Shown here in pieces: positions 10,155 to 19,191 of a stretch of DNA of 64,000 nt; position 1 is the first letter of the stretch, and every line of letters begins with the position of its first letter. A program made the position numbers and the translations under genes. This DNA comes from Streptomyces sp. NBC_01723 (GTDB taxonomy: Bacteria; Actinomycetota; Actinomycetes; Streptomycetales; Streptomycetaceae), in contig NZ_CP109171.1 in assembly GCF_036246005.1 (NCBI RefSeq), positions 8,172,001-8,236,000 of the forward strand, given 5' to 3'. The notes beneath the pieces are model-generated. The model had not been told where the DNA came from and did not search any database. It saw only the letters and a program-made list of their open reading frames with translations.

Positions 10155-10583
10155 ATGACTCCGGCGCACGGACCCGATGCCGCGGACACCTCCGACGTGT
10201 CCACGGTGGTGGAGTTCAGGGGCGGTTCGGCGATGATCCCGGCCGCCCGGGACGTCGTGCACCGCTTCGTCATCCGGCTTGCCGAGCTGGGCGTCGACCT
10301 GGCCGACACCTTCCTGGACACCGCCCGCCTGGTCGCCAGCGAACTGGTGACGAACGCGCTGCGGCACGCGCCAGGACCCTGCCGGCTCAGGCTGACCCTG
10401 GTGGACGACCGGGTGGAGATCGCGGTCTCCGACACCGGGGACGCCTTTCCCACGTTCCTGCCCCGCGACCCCCTGCGGGTCGGTCGGCACGGTTTGGAGA
10501 TCGTGACCCGCCTGTGCGGCGAGGTGATCACCAAGCCGCACGCCAAGGGGAAGACCGTGTACGCGCGCCTGCCGCTGACCTGA
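10155..10583 (+). CDS. RsbW-like anti-sigma ATPase/kinase
   Basis: A 142-aa single-domain GHKL ATPase of the HATPase_c_2 group; family members bind a sigma factor or phosphorylate STAS antagonists. N-box SELVTNALRHA, G1 box VSDTGD and G2 box GRHGLEIV are all present, so it should bind ATP. The ATG at 10155 is chosen for GGTGAGG about 7 bp upstream. It ends 9 bp from the convergent STAS gene and lies near two SpoIIE-type phosphatases, so the four could form one partner-switch network. Many such ATPases in Streptomyces have no assigned partner. Confidence 0.85.
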   Translation: MTPAHGPDAADTSDVSTVVEFRGGSAMIPAARDVVHRFVIRLAELGVDLADTFLDTARLVASELVTNALRHAPGPCRLRLTLVDDRVEIAVSDTGDAFPTFLPRDPLRVGRHGLEIVTRLCGEVITKPHAKGKTVYARLPLT

Positions 10584-10592
10584 CCTCCTCCC

Positions 10593-10958
10593 TCAGTCGG
10601 TCAGCGCCTGTTCGACGCTCGGGAAGCAGGCGATGAGCCCGTCGACGCCGACCAGCCGCAGCACCCGCTCGACGGCGTCCCGCGGTGCCGCGAGCCGCAG
10701 CCACACCCCGCGGGACTCGGCCTCCTGGTGGGCGGATATGAGCGCGTTGATGCCGCTGGAGTCCAGGAAGCCCACCTCGCCGAAGTCGACGACCGTGCCC
10801 GGTGCCGACTGCACCGAGGACAGCAGGACGTCGCGCAACTGGCCGCTGCCGTCGAGATCGACCTCTCCGGCGAGGATGACGATGCTGACGCCGTCGCCCG
10901 TGGTGGTACGGGTGATCAGCAGCCGCTCGGGTACTGCCGGTCCCTCGGTGTCCGCCAC
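10593..10958 (-). CDS. STAS-domain anti-sigma factor antagonist
   Basis: A 121-aa SpoIIAA/RsbV-like protein. The phosphorylation region FLDSSGINAL is intact, with candidate serines 67 and 68. When unphosphorylated, such proteins bind an RsbW-type kinase and free its sigma factor. The GTG start has GTGAGGG about 6 bp upstream. It converges with the ATPase gene at 10155; the two SpoIIE-type phosphatases within 8 kb are candidate activators. The target sigma factor is not visible. Confidence 0.9.
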   Translation of the reverse strand: MADTEGPAVPERLLITRTTTGDGVSIVILAGEVDLDGSGQLRDVLLSSVQSAPGTVVDFGEVGFLDSSGINALISAHQEAESRGVWLRLAAPRDAVERVLRLVGVDGLIACFPSVEQALTD

Positions 10959-11116
10959 GCTGCCCTCACTTCTCGCATATGCCCGGCCGTCCTTGGTGGC
11001 TTGATGGTAAGGGTCTTCGCGGTCCGCGGGGTCCACTTGTGCGGACCCGGGCCGACGGGACCGTCGGCCCCCGGTTTCGACGCGCGCGACGGCGTTCCTC
11101 TGACTACCGTCGAGGT

Positions 11117-11398
11117 GTGGTGGCTCATACATTCGAGGAGCTCGTGCACAAGCGTCGCGCGGCGGACCTGGCACAGCACCGGGTCGAGGAACTGCGTGAT
11201 TCGTACGGGCCTCCCACGCAGCATCGGTGGACCCCGCGGCAGTCCCACACCTACGAGACCGCCGTGCGGGCCTGGCGCGACCTGGACCGGGACGCGCGGA
11301 CCGCGATGTCGGAGTACGTCAAGGAGGGAGGCCGGTCCCGGCACAAGATCGAGGCGAACGTCCGCAAGGCCGTCCAGGACGGTATGCAGGGCTCCTGA
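11117..11398 (+). CDS. Conserved hypothetical protein, 93 aa
   Basis: A hydrophilic, probably helical protein with many charged residues, starting VVAHTFEELVHKRRAADLAQHRVEELRD (shown in part: HTFEELVHKRRAADLAQHR). No membrane segment, signal or known motif is visible. Two adjacent GTG codons can start it (11117 or 11120); GAGG at 11112-11115 fits the second better. It ends 27 bp before the convergent glpD-like gene. Codon usage is that of a typical gene. I cannot assign a function. Confidence 0.7.
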   Translation: MVAHTFEELVHKRRAADLAQHRVEELRDSYGPPTQHRWTPRQSHTYETAVRAWRDLDRDARTAMSEYVKEGGRSRHKIEANVRKAVQDGMQGS

Positions 11399-11425
11399 CC
11401 GGGATCGACGCGGGTGCGGCCGCCG

Positions 11426-13015
11426 TCAGTCCCGCCGCGCCACGGTCTCGCCGACCAGGTCCCGTACGGCGTCCAGGGCCGCCGCGCGGTCCTCCGGCAC
11501 CAGGCCGATGCGGGTGCGCCGGTCGAGGAGGTCCGCCTCGTCGAGGGCGCCCTCGTGACGCAGCGCCCACAGCAGTTCGGCGCCGGTGACGGGGTGACCC
11601 GGCAGTAGCCGCTCGGCGAGCCGCGGGTCCCGGGCGGCGAGGGCCTGCACGTCGGGCGCCTCGGTGCCGTAGCGCCGCACCAGGCGGTCCGGCGCCCGCA
11701 CCGTGGCCAGGGCGTGCGGGGCGGCGGCGCCGACCAGGGGCAGGGCGGCGGTGGGGGAGGGGCCCGCGGTCAGGCCGCGGGCGGCGACGGCGGCGTTCAC
11801 GGCGTCCTCGGCCATGCGCCGGTACGTGGTGAGCTTGCCGCCGACCACGGTGACCACGCCCTCCGACGAGGTGAGCACGGCGTGCCTGCGTGAGACGTCC
11901 GCCGTGCGGGGCCCGCCGCCCGCCCGGTCCGGCGAGGTGGTGTCCAGCAGGGGACGCAGACCGGCGAAGGTGCCCACCACGTCCTCGCGGTGCACCGGGA
12001 CGTCCAGTACCGAACCGAGCACGTCGAGCAGGAAGCCGACGTCTGTCTCGGGCGCCTCCGGCACGTCCGGAACGTCGCCCTCCACGGGTTCGTCGGTCAG
12101 GCCGACGTAGACCCGGCCGTCCCCCTGGGGCAGGACCAGGACGAAGCGGTTGGTCTCCCCGGGGACCGGTACGTGTAGGCCCGCGGGGAGCGGGCCGAGG
12201 TGTTCGGAGCGCAGGACGAGGTGGGTGCCGCGGGAGGGGCGGACCCGGATGCCGTCCACCAGGCCGCCGGCCCAGACCCCGGAGGCGTTGATCACCGCGC
12301 GGGCCCGCACCACACCCTCCTCGCCGGTCAGCTCGTCGCGTATCCGGGCGCCGTACGAGGTCAGTTCCAGCGCCTTGGTCCGGGTCAGGATCCGGGCGCC
12401 GCGGGCGGCGGCGGTGCGGGCGAGCGCGGTCACCAGCCGGGCGTCGTCGGTGAGCCGGCCGTCCCAGGACAGCAGGCCGCCGCGCAGCCGGTCGGAGCGC
12501 AGGGCCGGCGCGAGGTGCCGGGTCTCCACGGCGGACAGCCGGCGCGGCGCGGGCAGCGTGGCCCGGGCCGTGCGCGCCGCGAGCCGCAGGGTGTCGCCGG
12601 CCCGGAAGCCGGCCCACGCCAGCGCGGACTGGCCGCGGGAGACCAGCGGCGTCAGCGGCAGCACGAAGGGCTGGGCGCGCACCAGATGGGGAGCGGTGCG
12701 CTCCATCAGCACCCCGCGCTCCACCGCGCTCTCGTGGGCGACGTCGAGCTGTGCGGAGGCGAGGTAGCGCAGGCCGCCGTGGATGAGCTTGGAGCTCCAG
12801 CGGGAGGTGCCGAAGGCCAGGTCGTGGGCGTCCACGGCGACGACGCTCAGCCCGCGGGCCGCCGCGTCCAGGGCGGCCCCCGCGCCGGTCGCGCCGAGGC
12901 CGACGACCAGCACGTCCACGACGGGTCCGCCCACGGTGTCGGCCAGCTCGCGGGCGCGCCGTGCGGCGGACAGGGAGGCGGAGGCGGCCCCGGCGGGGCT
13001 GCTGGTGGGGCTCAT
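11426..13015 (-). CDS. glpD: FAD-dependent glycerol-3-phosphate dehydrogenase
   Basis: Oxidises sn-glycerol 3-phosphate to dihydroxyacetone phosphate, passing electrons to the membrane quinone pool. The 529-aa protein has an FAD-binding Rossmann motif (VVGLGATGAGAALDAAARG, about residues 36-54) and the family signature TSRWSSKLIHGGLRYL, plus the C-terminal domain typical of GlpD. The start overlaps the stop of the upstream TetR gene by four bases (ATGA), so the two are translationally coupled. No glpF or glpK is nearby, so it is more likely linked to the divergent AGPS-like oxidase and lipid kinase than to glycerol uptake. Confidence 0.9.
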   Translation of the reverse strand: MSPTSSPAGAASASLSAARRARELADTVGGPVVDVLVVGLGATGAGAALDAAARGLSVVAVDAHDLAFGTSRWSSKLIHGGLRYLASAQLDVAHESAVERGVLMERTAPHLVRAQPFVLPLTPLVSRGQSALAWAGFRAGDTLRLAARTARATLPAPRRLSAVETRHLAPALRSDRLRGGLLSWDGRLTDDARLVTALARTAAARGARILTRTKALELTSYGARIRDELTGEEGVVRARAVINASGVWAGGLVDGIRVRPSRGTHLVLRSEHLGPLPAGLHVPVPGETNRFVLVLPQGDGRVYVGLTDEPVEGDVPDVPEAPETDVGFLLDVLGSVLDVPVHREDVVGTFAGLRPLLDTTSPDRAGGGPRTADVSRRHAVLTSSEGVVTVVGGKLTTYRRMAEDAVNAAVAARGLTAGPSPTAALPLVGAAAPHALATVRAPDRLVRRYGTEAPDVQALAARDPRLAERLLPGHPVTGAELLWALRHEGALDEADLLDRRTRIGLVPEDRAAALDAVRDLVGETVARRD

Positions 13016-13629
13016 GGGGTGAGGGTCCTCTCCAGGATGGTCCGCAGCTCCGCGAGGAAGGCCGCGGAGGTCAGCTCGTCGTCGTCCTCGTCGGTCATGG
13101 TCCGCAGCGACAGGGCGAAGGACTGGACGACCAGCAGCACGGACCGCGCCTGCCGCTCGGGGTGCGTCCGGCGCACCGAACCGTCGGCGTGGCCCTGGCC
13201 CAGCGCGTCCTCCAGCAACTCCAGCAGGGCCTCCTGGCTCGCTCCGCGCCGGTCCAGGACGTAGGGCAGGAGCAGCTCGGGATCGACGTCGACGATCTTG
13301 CGGAAGAGCGGGTGCGCGCGGAACCTCTCCACCCCGGCCACCAGCCCCTCGACGACGCGCGGGCGCGTCCCGGTGCCCGGCCGGGGCTCCGGGATCGCCC
13401 CGGTCGCCACCGAGATCCACTCGCGGGTCATCAGGTCGCCGACCAGGGACCGCACGTCCGGCCAGCGCCGGTACAGGGTCATCCGGGAGACGCCGGCGCG
13501 GCGGGCGACGTCGGTCATCGTCGTCCGGCGGACCCCGACGGCCATCACGCAGTCGCGCACGGCGTCGAGCACCGTGTCGTTGTCCGAGGGGTTCGGCCGG
13601 CCCGAGTGGTTGTGACGGTTAGGCGTCAT
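13012..13629 (-). CDS. TetR family transcriptional regulator
   Basis: A 205-aa repressor-type protein with an N-terminal TetR helix-turn-helix (VARRAGVSRMTLYRRWPDV, about residues 39-57) and a variable ligand domain. It is the first gene of a two-gene unit with glpD (ATGA overlap). The ATG at 13629 has no ribosome binding site, but TACACT lies 8-13 bp upstream of it on the same strand, which would suit a leaderless transcript. It probably controls itself, glpD and the divergent AGPS-like/lipid kinase pair through the 71-bp region between them. Confidence 0.85.
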   Translation of the reverse strand: MTPNRHNHSGRPNPSDNDTVLDAVRDCVMAVGVRRTTMTDVARRAGVSRMTLYRRWPDVRSLVGDLMTREWISVATGAIPEPRPGTGTRPRVVEGLVAGVERFRAHPLFRKIVDVDPELLLPYVLDRRGASQEALLELLEDALGQGHADGSVRRTHPERQARSVLLVVQSFALSLRTMTDEDDDELTSAAFLAELRTILERTLTP

Positions 13630-13644
13630 GTGTAACAGTGTAAC
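13630..13644. promoter_or_regulatory. GTGTAAC direct repeat, candidate TetR site and promoter
   Basis: Two GTGTAAC copies at 13630-13636 and 13638-13644 sit between the divergent tetR and AGPS-like genes. On the minus strand they contain TACACT, a fair -10 box ending 8 bp from the tetR ATG. A repressor here would act on both directions. Confidence 0.4.
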
Positions 13645-13700
13645 GCCCCGCCGGGTGGTGCGGCAGGCATCCCCCGAAGCGACCGTGAGGACGACAGGCC

Positions 13701-15299
13701 ATGGACATGCTGTGGAACGGCTGGGGCGACCCGGCCAGGGCGACATCGCTGCCGGACACGGTGACCGGGCTGCTGCGCGAACTGCTCGGCGTCAAGCCCC
13801 GCGACGCCGCCCCGCTCCCGCTGGCGGAGATCGACGTCCCCGCCTCGCCCCTGGACGAGGCCGCCCGCCGGGCCCTCACGGCGGCGGTCGGCGGCCGTGC
13901 GGACGACGTGCGCACCGACGCGGAGACCCGCGTGCGGCACACCCGCGGCAAGTCCACCCCCGACCTGCTGCTGATGCGGAGCGGCGACGTCACCGACACC
14001 CCGGCCGCCGTGGTCCTGCCCGACGGCCACGACGAGGTGCTGGCCGTGCTGGAGGCCTGTGCCGAGCACCGGCTGCCCGTCGTCCCCTTCGGCGGCGGCA
14101 CCTCCGTGGTGGGCGGCCTCGCTCCCGGGCACCGCGGCGCCTTCGTCGCCCTCGACCCGCGCCGCATGAACCGCCTGCTCGAACTCGACGAGGTCTCCCG
14201 CACCGCCCGCCTGCAACCCGGCCTGCGCGCCCCCGAGGCCGAGGCGCTGCTCGCCGCGCACGGGTACACCCTCGGCCACTTCCCGCAGTCCTACGAGTGG
14301 GCCACCATCGGCGGCTTCGCAGCCACCCGCTCCAGCGGACAGGCCTCCGCCGGCTACGGCCGCTTCGACGAGATGGTCCTCGGCCTCACCCTCGCCACCC
14401 CCGAAGGCACCCTCGTCACGGGCCGCGCCCCGCGCTCGGCCGCCGGACCCGACCTGCGTCAGCTCGTACTGGGCTCGGAGGGCGCCTTCGGCGTCATCAC
14501 CTCCGTCACCGTCCGCGTGCGGCCCGTGCCCGAGGTCCGCCGCTACGAGGGCTGGCGCTTCGCCTCCTTCGACGCGGGCACCGCCGCACTGCGCAGGCTC
14601 GCCCAGGACGGCCCGCGCCCCACGGTGCTGCGGCTCTCCGACGAGACCGAGACCCTGATCGGCCTCGCCCAGCCCGACGCCCTCGGCTCCTCCCTCGACC
14701 GGCAGGACGCCGGATGCCTGGCCGTCGTCGGCTTCGAGGGCACCGAGGCGGACACCGCGCACCGCCGCGAGGAGGCCGCCGCCGTCCTGCGTGAGAGCGG
14801 GGGCACCTTCGCGGGCGAGGAGCCGGGGGAGCGCTGGGCCCACGGCCGCTACTCGGCGCCGTACCTGCGGGACTCGCTGCTCGACGCCGGGGCGCTCGCC
14901 GAGACCCTGGAGACCGCGACCTACTGGTCCCGCGTCCCCGCCCTCTACGCCGCCGTCCGCGACGCGCTCACCGGCACCCTCACCGACGCCGGCACCCCGC
15001 CGCTGGTCATGTGCCACATCTCGCACGTCTACGAGAACGGCGCCTCCCTCTACTTCACCGTCGTCTCCGCCCAGGGCGACGACGCCGTGGCGCACTGGAC
15101 CCGCGCCAAGCACGCGGCCAACGAGGCGATCCTCGCCGCGGGCGGCACCATCACCCACCACCACGGCGTCGGCACCGACCACCGCGACTGGTACGTCCAG
15201 GAGGCCGGCCCCCTCGGCATCGCGGCCCTGCGCGCGGTCAAGCGCAGCCTGGACCCCGCCGGCGTGCTCAGCCCGGGCGTCCTGCTGCCGTCGGACTGA
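13701..15299 (+). CDS. FAD-binding oxidase, alkyl-DHAP synthase-like
   Basis: A 532-aa flavoprotein of the vanillyl-alcohol oxidase (FAD_binding_4) superfamily, closest by eye to alkylglycerone-phosphate synthase (AGPS). FAD-binding elements PFGGGTSVVGG (about residue 132) and YEWATIGGFAATRSSGQASAGYGRF (read as YEWATIGGFAATRSS and QASAGYGRF, about 199-223) match that family, as does the His cluster THHHGVGTDHRDW near the C-terminus. AGPS swaps the acyl chain of acyl-DHAP for an alkyl group. The divergent glpD could supply DHAP and the next gene is a lipid kinase. D-lactate or glycolate oxidase activity is the alternative. Confidence 0.85.
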   Translation: MDMLWNGWGDPARATSLPDTVTGLLRELLGVKPRDAAPLPLAEIDVPASPLDEAARRALTAAVGGRADDVRTDAETRVRHTRGKSTPDLLLMRSGDVTDTPAAVVLPDGHDEVLAVLEACAEHRLPVVPFGGGTSVVGGLAPGHRGAFVALDPRRMNRLLELDEVSRTARLQPGLRAPEAEALLAAHGYTLGHFPQSYEWATIGGFAATRSSGQASAGYGRFDEMVLGLTLATPEGTLVTGRAPRSAAGPDLRQLVLGSEGAFGVITSVTVRVRPVPEVRRYEGWRFASFDAGTAALRRLAQDGPRPTVLRLSDETETLIGLAQPDALGSSLDRQDAGCLAVVGFEGTEADTAHRREEAAAVLRESGGTFAGEEPGERWAHGRYSAPYLRDSLLDAGALAETLETATYWSRVPALYAAVRDALTGTLTDAGTPPLVMCHISHVYENGASLYFTVVSAQGDDAVAHWTRAKHAANEAILAAGGTITHHHGVGTDHRDWYVQEAGPLGIAALRAVKRSLDPAGVLSPGVLLPSD

Positions 15300-15371
15300 C
15301 CCCGCCGACCGGCACCCCGCGCACCCGTGAGACAACAGTCCGGCACCATCCGTCAGCCCGGAGGCACATCG

Positions 15372-16271
15372 ATGCGACAGTTCACCGCCGTCGTCAACCC
15401 CACCGCGGGCGGCGCCACCTCGGCCGCCGCGCTGCTCGGGGTGGCCCGGCTGCTGCGGGAGGCGGGCGCCGGGCTGGAGGCCGAGTACAGCCACAGCCTC
15501 GCGCACGCCCGGGAACTCGCCCGGCGCGCCGGTGACCGCGGCCGGGTGGTGCTCGCCGTCGGCGGCGACGGGATGGCGGGCGGGATCGGCGGCGCGCTCA
15601 GCGGCACCGGGGCCCTGCTCGGCCTCGTCCCGGCCGGGCGCGGCAACGACTTCGCCCGCGCGCTGAAGCTGCCCACCGACCCGGCCGGGCTCGCCCGGGT
15701 ACTGCTCGACGGCGAACCCCGCTCCGTCGACACCATCGAGGTCACCTCCGCCGTCCACGACCGCGCCGTCGTGCTCGGCAGCGTCTACGCCGGTGTCGAC
15801 GCGCTCGCCAACCACCACGCCAACAGCGCGCGCCTGCTGCGCGGCACGGCCTCCTACTACGCGGGCGCGCTGCGCGCCGTCGCCGGCTGGCGCGCGACCC
15901 GCTACCGGGTCACGGTCGACGGCGAGGAGCACGCCTTCACCGGCTACACCGTGGTGGCCGCCAACTCCGGCTACTACGGCTTCAACCGGCTCATCGCGCC
16001 CGCTGCCGAGGTGGACGACGGTCTGCTGGAGGTGGTGATGATCCACGACGCGCCGCGGTGGCTGTTCTTCAAGCTGATGAACGAACTCGAGACGGGCGCC
16101 CACGTCCACCGCCCCCAGGTCCGCGTCCTGCGCGGCAGGGAGATCCGCATCGAGGCGGACCGGGCGATACCCTACGGCGCCGACGGAGAGGTCGAGGCCG
16201 CCGTCCCCGTCACCGCCCGGGTACTGCCCGGCGCCCTGCGCGTGCTGACGGAACCCGCGCGTACCTCCTAG
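15372..16271 (+). CDS. Diacylglycerol kinase family lipid kinase
   Basis: A 299-aa DagK/YegS-type kinase with the nucleotide site motif VVLAVGGDGMAGGIGGAL (about residues 60-77) and VPAGRGNDFARAL. Family members phosphorylate diacylglycerol or related lipids at the membrane. The ATG has GGAGG 8 bp upstream. It follows the AGPS-like gene by 72 bp and is probably co-transcribed. The stop codon overlaps the stop of the convergent DUF2264 gene by four bases, leaving no room for a terminator between them. The exact lipid substrate is unknown. Confidence 0.9.
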   Translation: MRQFTAVVNPTAGGATSAAALLGVARLLREAGAGLEAEYSHSLAHARELARRAGDRGRVVLAVGGDGMAGGIGGALSGTGALLGLVPAGRGNDFARALKLPTDPAGLARVLLDGEPRSVDTIEVTSAVHDRAVVLGSVYAGVDALANHHANSARLLRGTASYYAGALRAVAGWRATRYRVTVDGEEHAFTGYTVVAANSGYYGFNRLIAPAAEVDDGLLEVVMIHDAPRWLFFKLMNELETGAHVHRPQVRVLRGREIRIEADRAIPYGADGEVEAAVPVTARVLPGALRVLTEPARTS

Positions 16272-18163
16272 TCTGCGGAGTGCGTCACCGCGACCGGACC
16301 GAACGAGACCCGGGTGCGGCCGCCGTCGTCCGCCCAGACCACGTCGACGTGGCTCTCAGCCGGCACGACCTCCGTGACGGCGTCGGCGACCGACACGTTC
16401 ACCGGCTCACCGGTGAGTGCCGCCAGGCAGACGTGCAGGGAGGTCCCGCCCGCCTCGCCGGACAGCCGGGGCAGCTCGGCCCACGGCACGTACGCCGTGC
16501 CCTGCGGGGCACGCACCGTCTCGGTCCCGGCCAGCCAGCCGTGCAGTCCGTGCAGCGCGGAGACCAGGGGCTCCTCGGGACCGGTGGCCCACCCGGTGTG
16601 CGTGACCCGGGCCCCCCGCGGCGCCCCGACGACCCGGTGCACCCGCAGTTCGTACGGACCCCGGGCCACCGTCACGCTCTCCACCCGCAGCCCCGGCACC
16701 ATCGGGGCGCCGCCGGTGAAGACGGGCCGGTGCCAGGACGCCGCCCAGCCCCAGCCGTCGCCCTGCCCGGCGCCGAGCGGGTGGATGCGGCGCCGGACGC
16801 TGCCCCGGCCGCCCACCTCGACCGACAGGTGGTTGTCCGCGGCGTTCTCCCCGGCCGTGGGGCCGGTCCGGGTCGAGTAGGCCTGCCGGCCGTAGTGCGG
16901 GTCGTCCTGGTCCGCCGACTCGCCCTCGTGCGGCCGGACATGGTCGCTGCCGTGGTTGTGCAGCCGGACGATCCCGTCCTCGCGCGTCGACTGCACCAGC
17001 AGCCCCGGCGGGGCGAGGGCGAGCACGCGGTCCGCCTCCTCCACCGGCGCCGGTCCCTCGGGCGCCGTCCACAGCGGGTGGCCGGCCGGGGCGAGGAGTG
17101 ACACGAAGGCCTTCGACGCCCAGTACGGGGAGGCCGGTCCCGAGTACGGCTGGAGGGTCGCCTCGTGCGGGCCGAACCACCCCAGGCTCAGCAGCCCCTC
17201 GTCGCTCAGCGCCCCGCGGTCCATGAAGTACCGCAGGCTGCCGCTCACCAGCCGCCGCGAGGCACCCGGCGACAGCGGGGTGTGCCCGGTCAGCGCGCCA
17301 AGGCCCACGGCGGACGACGCCGCGAAGCGGTAGGTGAGCGAGCGGCCGTAGTGCAGCGGCGCGCCGTCGGCGCCGAACATCAGGGCGAACCCTTCCAGGT
17401 GGGCCCGCAGCCGCTCCCCGTACCGGCCGAGGGCGTCGGCGTCGCCGCCGAGGTGGGCGTCGAGCACCGGGTACAGGTGCAGCGCCCAGCCGTTGTAGTG
17501 GTCGAAGGCGCGACCGTCGCCGTCGGCGTACCAGCCCCCGCCCCGGTACCAGCCCTCCATCAGCTCCAGCGCCCGCTCCCGTGCCGCGGCCGTCTCCGCG
17601 TCGCCGCGGCCGACCGACTCCAGGAACCCGGCGACCGTGTACGGGAACAGGTACCAGTTGTTCGGCGCCGGCACGTGCCGCAGCGCGCCGCGCAGCCACT
17701 CCTCGACCCGGTCCTGGACCCCGGCGTCGAGGTTCTTCCACAGCCACGGCGCGGTCAGCCGCAGCCCGAGCGCGACCGACGCCGACTCGACCATCGGCTG
17801 GCCCTGCACGTCGTGGTCGAGGATCAGCGGCCAGGACTCGGTGTCGTCGCGGCCGGGGGTGAGGGTGCCCGAGGCGAGGCCGCGCGCGTAGCGGCCCAGC
17901 CAGTCGTGCGGGTCCGCGCCGTCGGCGCCCGCGACCCGGAAGGCGGCCGCGAGGAACGTCCGCGCGAAGCCCTCCAGGCCGTCGGAGCGCACACCGGAAC
18001 GCGACGGGCGTCCCGGCAGGTCGAGCAGGGCGCCGCCCGGGGTGCTCCAGCGCCACGCGGCCCACAGCAGCCCGTCGGCGACGGCCTCCCAGTGAGCCCG
18101 GGTCCAGCCGGTGTACGGGCTCGACGCACGGTCCTCGGTGGGCAGTTCGAACGGGATGCTCAT
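16268..18163 (-). CDS. DUF2264 domain protein (heparinase-like fold)
   Basis: A 631-aa protein with the DUF2264 architecture: an N-terminal alpha-barrel region with Trp-rich segments (NNWYLFPYTVAGF about 160, GWYADGDGRAFDHYNGWALH about 200) followed by a C-terminal beta-rich half. No signal peptide is seen, so it should act in the cytosol. DUF2264 genes often sit in sugar-uptake operons and resemble polysaccharide lyase or glucuronyl hydrolase folds, but I know of no firm activity. It is the last gene of a five-gene operon and starts by ATGA overlap with the dehydrogenase gene. It probably processes the imported oligosaccharide. Confidence 0.8.
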   Translation of the reverse strand: MSIPFELPTEDRASSPYTGWTRAHWEAVADGLLWAAWRWSTPGGALLDLPGRPSRSGVRSDGLEGFARTFLAAAFRVAGADGADPHDWLGRYARGLASGTLTPGRDDTESWPLILDHDVQGQPMVESASVALGLRLTAPWLWKNLDAGVQDRVEEWLRGALRHVPAPNNWYLFPYTVAGFLESVGRGDAETAAARERALELMEGWYRGGGWYADGDGRAFDHYNGWALHLYPVLDAHLGGDADALGRYGERLRAHLEGFALMFGADGAPLHYGRSLTYRFAASSAVGLGALTGHTPLSPGASRRLVSGSLRYFMDRGALSDEGLLSLGWFGPHEATLQPYSGPASPYWASKAFVSLLAPAGHPLWTAPEGPAPVEEADRVLALAPPGLLVQSTREDGIVRLHNHGSDHVRPHEGESADQDDPHYGRQAYSTRTGPTAGENAADNHLSVEVGGRGSVRRRIHPLGAGQGDGWGWAASWHRPVFTGGAPMVPGLRVESVTVARGPYELRVHRVVGAPRGARVTHTGWATGPEEPLVSALHGLHGWLAGTETVRAPQGTAYVPWAELPRLSGEAGGTSLHVCLAALTGEPVNVSVADAVTEVVPAESHVDVVWADDGGRTRVSFGPVAVTHSAD

Positions 18164-19191
18164 GCCAGGAACGCCAGCCTTTCGCGTCGTACGGGATGGA
18201 GGAAGCCGGCTCCGGACGCCCAGCGGGTCGTCTCGGCGAGCGCGAGGTCGGCCAGGCGGCGCCACTCGTTGCCCTCGGAGCCGGCGAGGTGCGGGGTGAT
18301 CAGGGCGTGCTCGCAGTCCCACAGCGGATGGTCCGGCGGCAGCGCCTCGGGGTCGGTGACGTCCAGCACGGCCCGGATCCGGCCGGCCACGACGGCGTCG
18401 GTGAGCGCCTCCTGGTCGACGACCGCCCCGCGGGAGGTGTTGATCAGCACCGCGTCGGCCGGCATCGACTCGATCAGCGCGCGGCCGACCAGCCCGCGGG
18501 TGGTGGGCAGCAGCGGGGTGTGCACGCTGACGGTGTCGCAGCGCGCGAACAGCTCCGGCAACTCGACGCGTTCCACGCCCAGTTCGGCGGCCTCCGCGTC
18601 GCTGACGTACGGGTCGTGCAGCAGTACCCCGATGTCGTGCGGCCGCAGCAGTTCCACGACCCGGCGGCCGATCAGCGAGGCCGACAGGATGCCGACCGTG
18701 CGCCGGTAGTTGCCGACACCGCGCGAGGTGCGCAGCCAGTTGCCCCGGGTCCGGGTGGCCCGGTAGTCGCGGGCCCGCTCCAGCACCCGCTTGCCGCTGA
18801 GCAGGATCATGCCCAGGGTGTACTCCGCGACCGGCAGCGCGTTGGCCGCGGCGGCCGAGGAGACCTCGATGCCCCGCTGCCAGCACGCGTCGGTGACATG
18901 CCCGCGGACACTGCCCGCCGTGTGCACCACGGCCCGCAGCGCCGGAGCCGCCCTCAGCACGTCCGCGTCCAGCGGCGGACAGCCCCAGCCGGTGACCAGC
19001 AGGTCCACGTCGGCCAGCACCGAGCGGGCCCGCGGGGTGGACAGGTCGTCCAGCACCGGGAACGGCGCGAGTTCGCAGACCCGGCGGAACGCGCCGAGCG
19101 ACTGGGGGTCGAGGACGGCCGAGGCGGCGTCCGGGGACATGGCCACGGCGGCACGGGGCCGGAAGCCGGGTCCGGGGGCGTACGGGGTCAC
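18160..19191 (-). CDS. D-isomer specific 2-hydroxyacid dehydrogenase
   Basis: A 343-aa NAD(P)-dependent oxidoreductase. The dinucleotide motif is altered (TVGILSASLIGRRVVELL, about residues 168-185: GxLxxxxIG in place of GxGxxG), yet the rest of the family pattern, including INTSRGAVVDQEAL and the catalytic Arg, Glu and His (ALITPHLAGS), is present. The GTG start overlaps the stop of the upstream permease (GTGA), and its stop overlaps the next start. Placed in a sugar ABC operon, it probably reduces or oxidises a sugar acid derived from the imported substrate. Confidence 0.85.
   Translation of the reverse strand: MTPYAPGPGFRPRAAVAMSPDAASAVLDPQSLGAFRRVCELAPFPVLDDLSTPRARSVLADVDLLVTGWGCPPLDADVLRAAPALRAVVHTAGSVRGHVTDACWQRGIEVSSAAAANALPVAEYTLGMILLSGKRVLERARDYRATRTRGNWLRTSRGVGNYRRTVGILSASLIGRRVVELLRPHDIGVLLHDPYVSDAEAAELGVERVELPELFARCDTVSVHTPLLPTTRGLVGRALIESMPADAVLINTSRGAVVDQEALTDAVVAGRIRAVLDVTDPEALPPDHPLWDCEHALITPHLAGSEGNEWRRLADLALAETTRWASGAGFLHPVRRERLAFLA

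Noticed and set aside
13626..16109. An 827-codon minus-strand frame
   Set aside because: Antisense to the AGPS-like and lipid kinase genes, both of which have clear motifs and ribosome binding sites.
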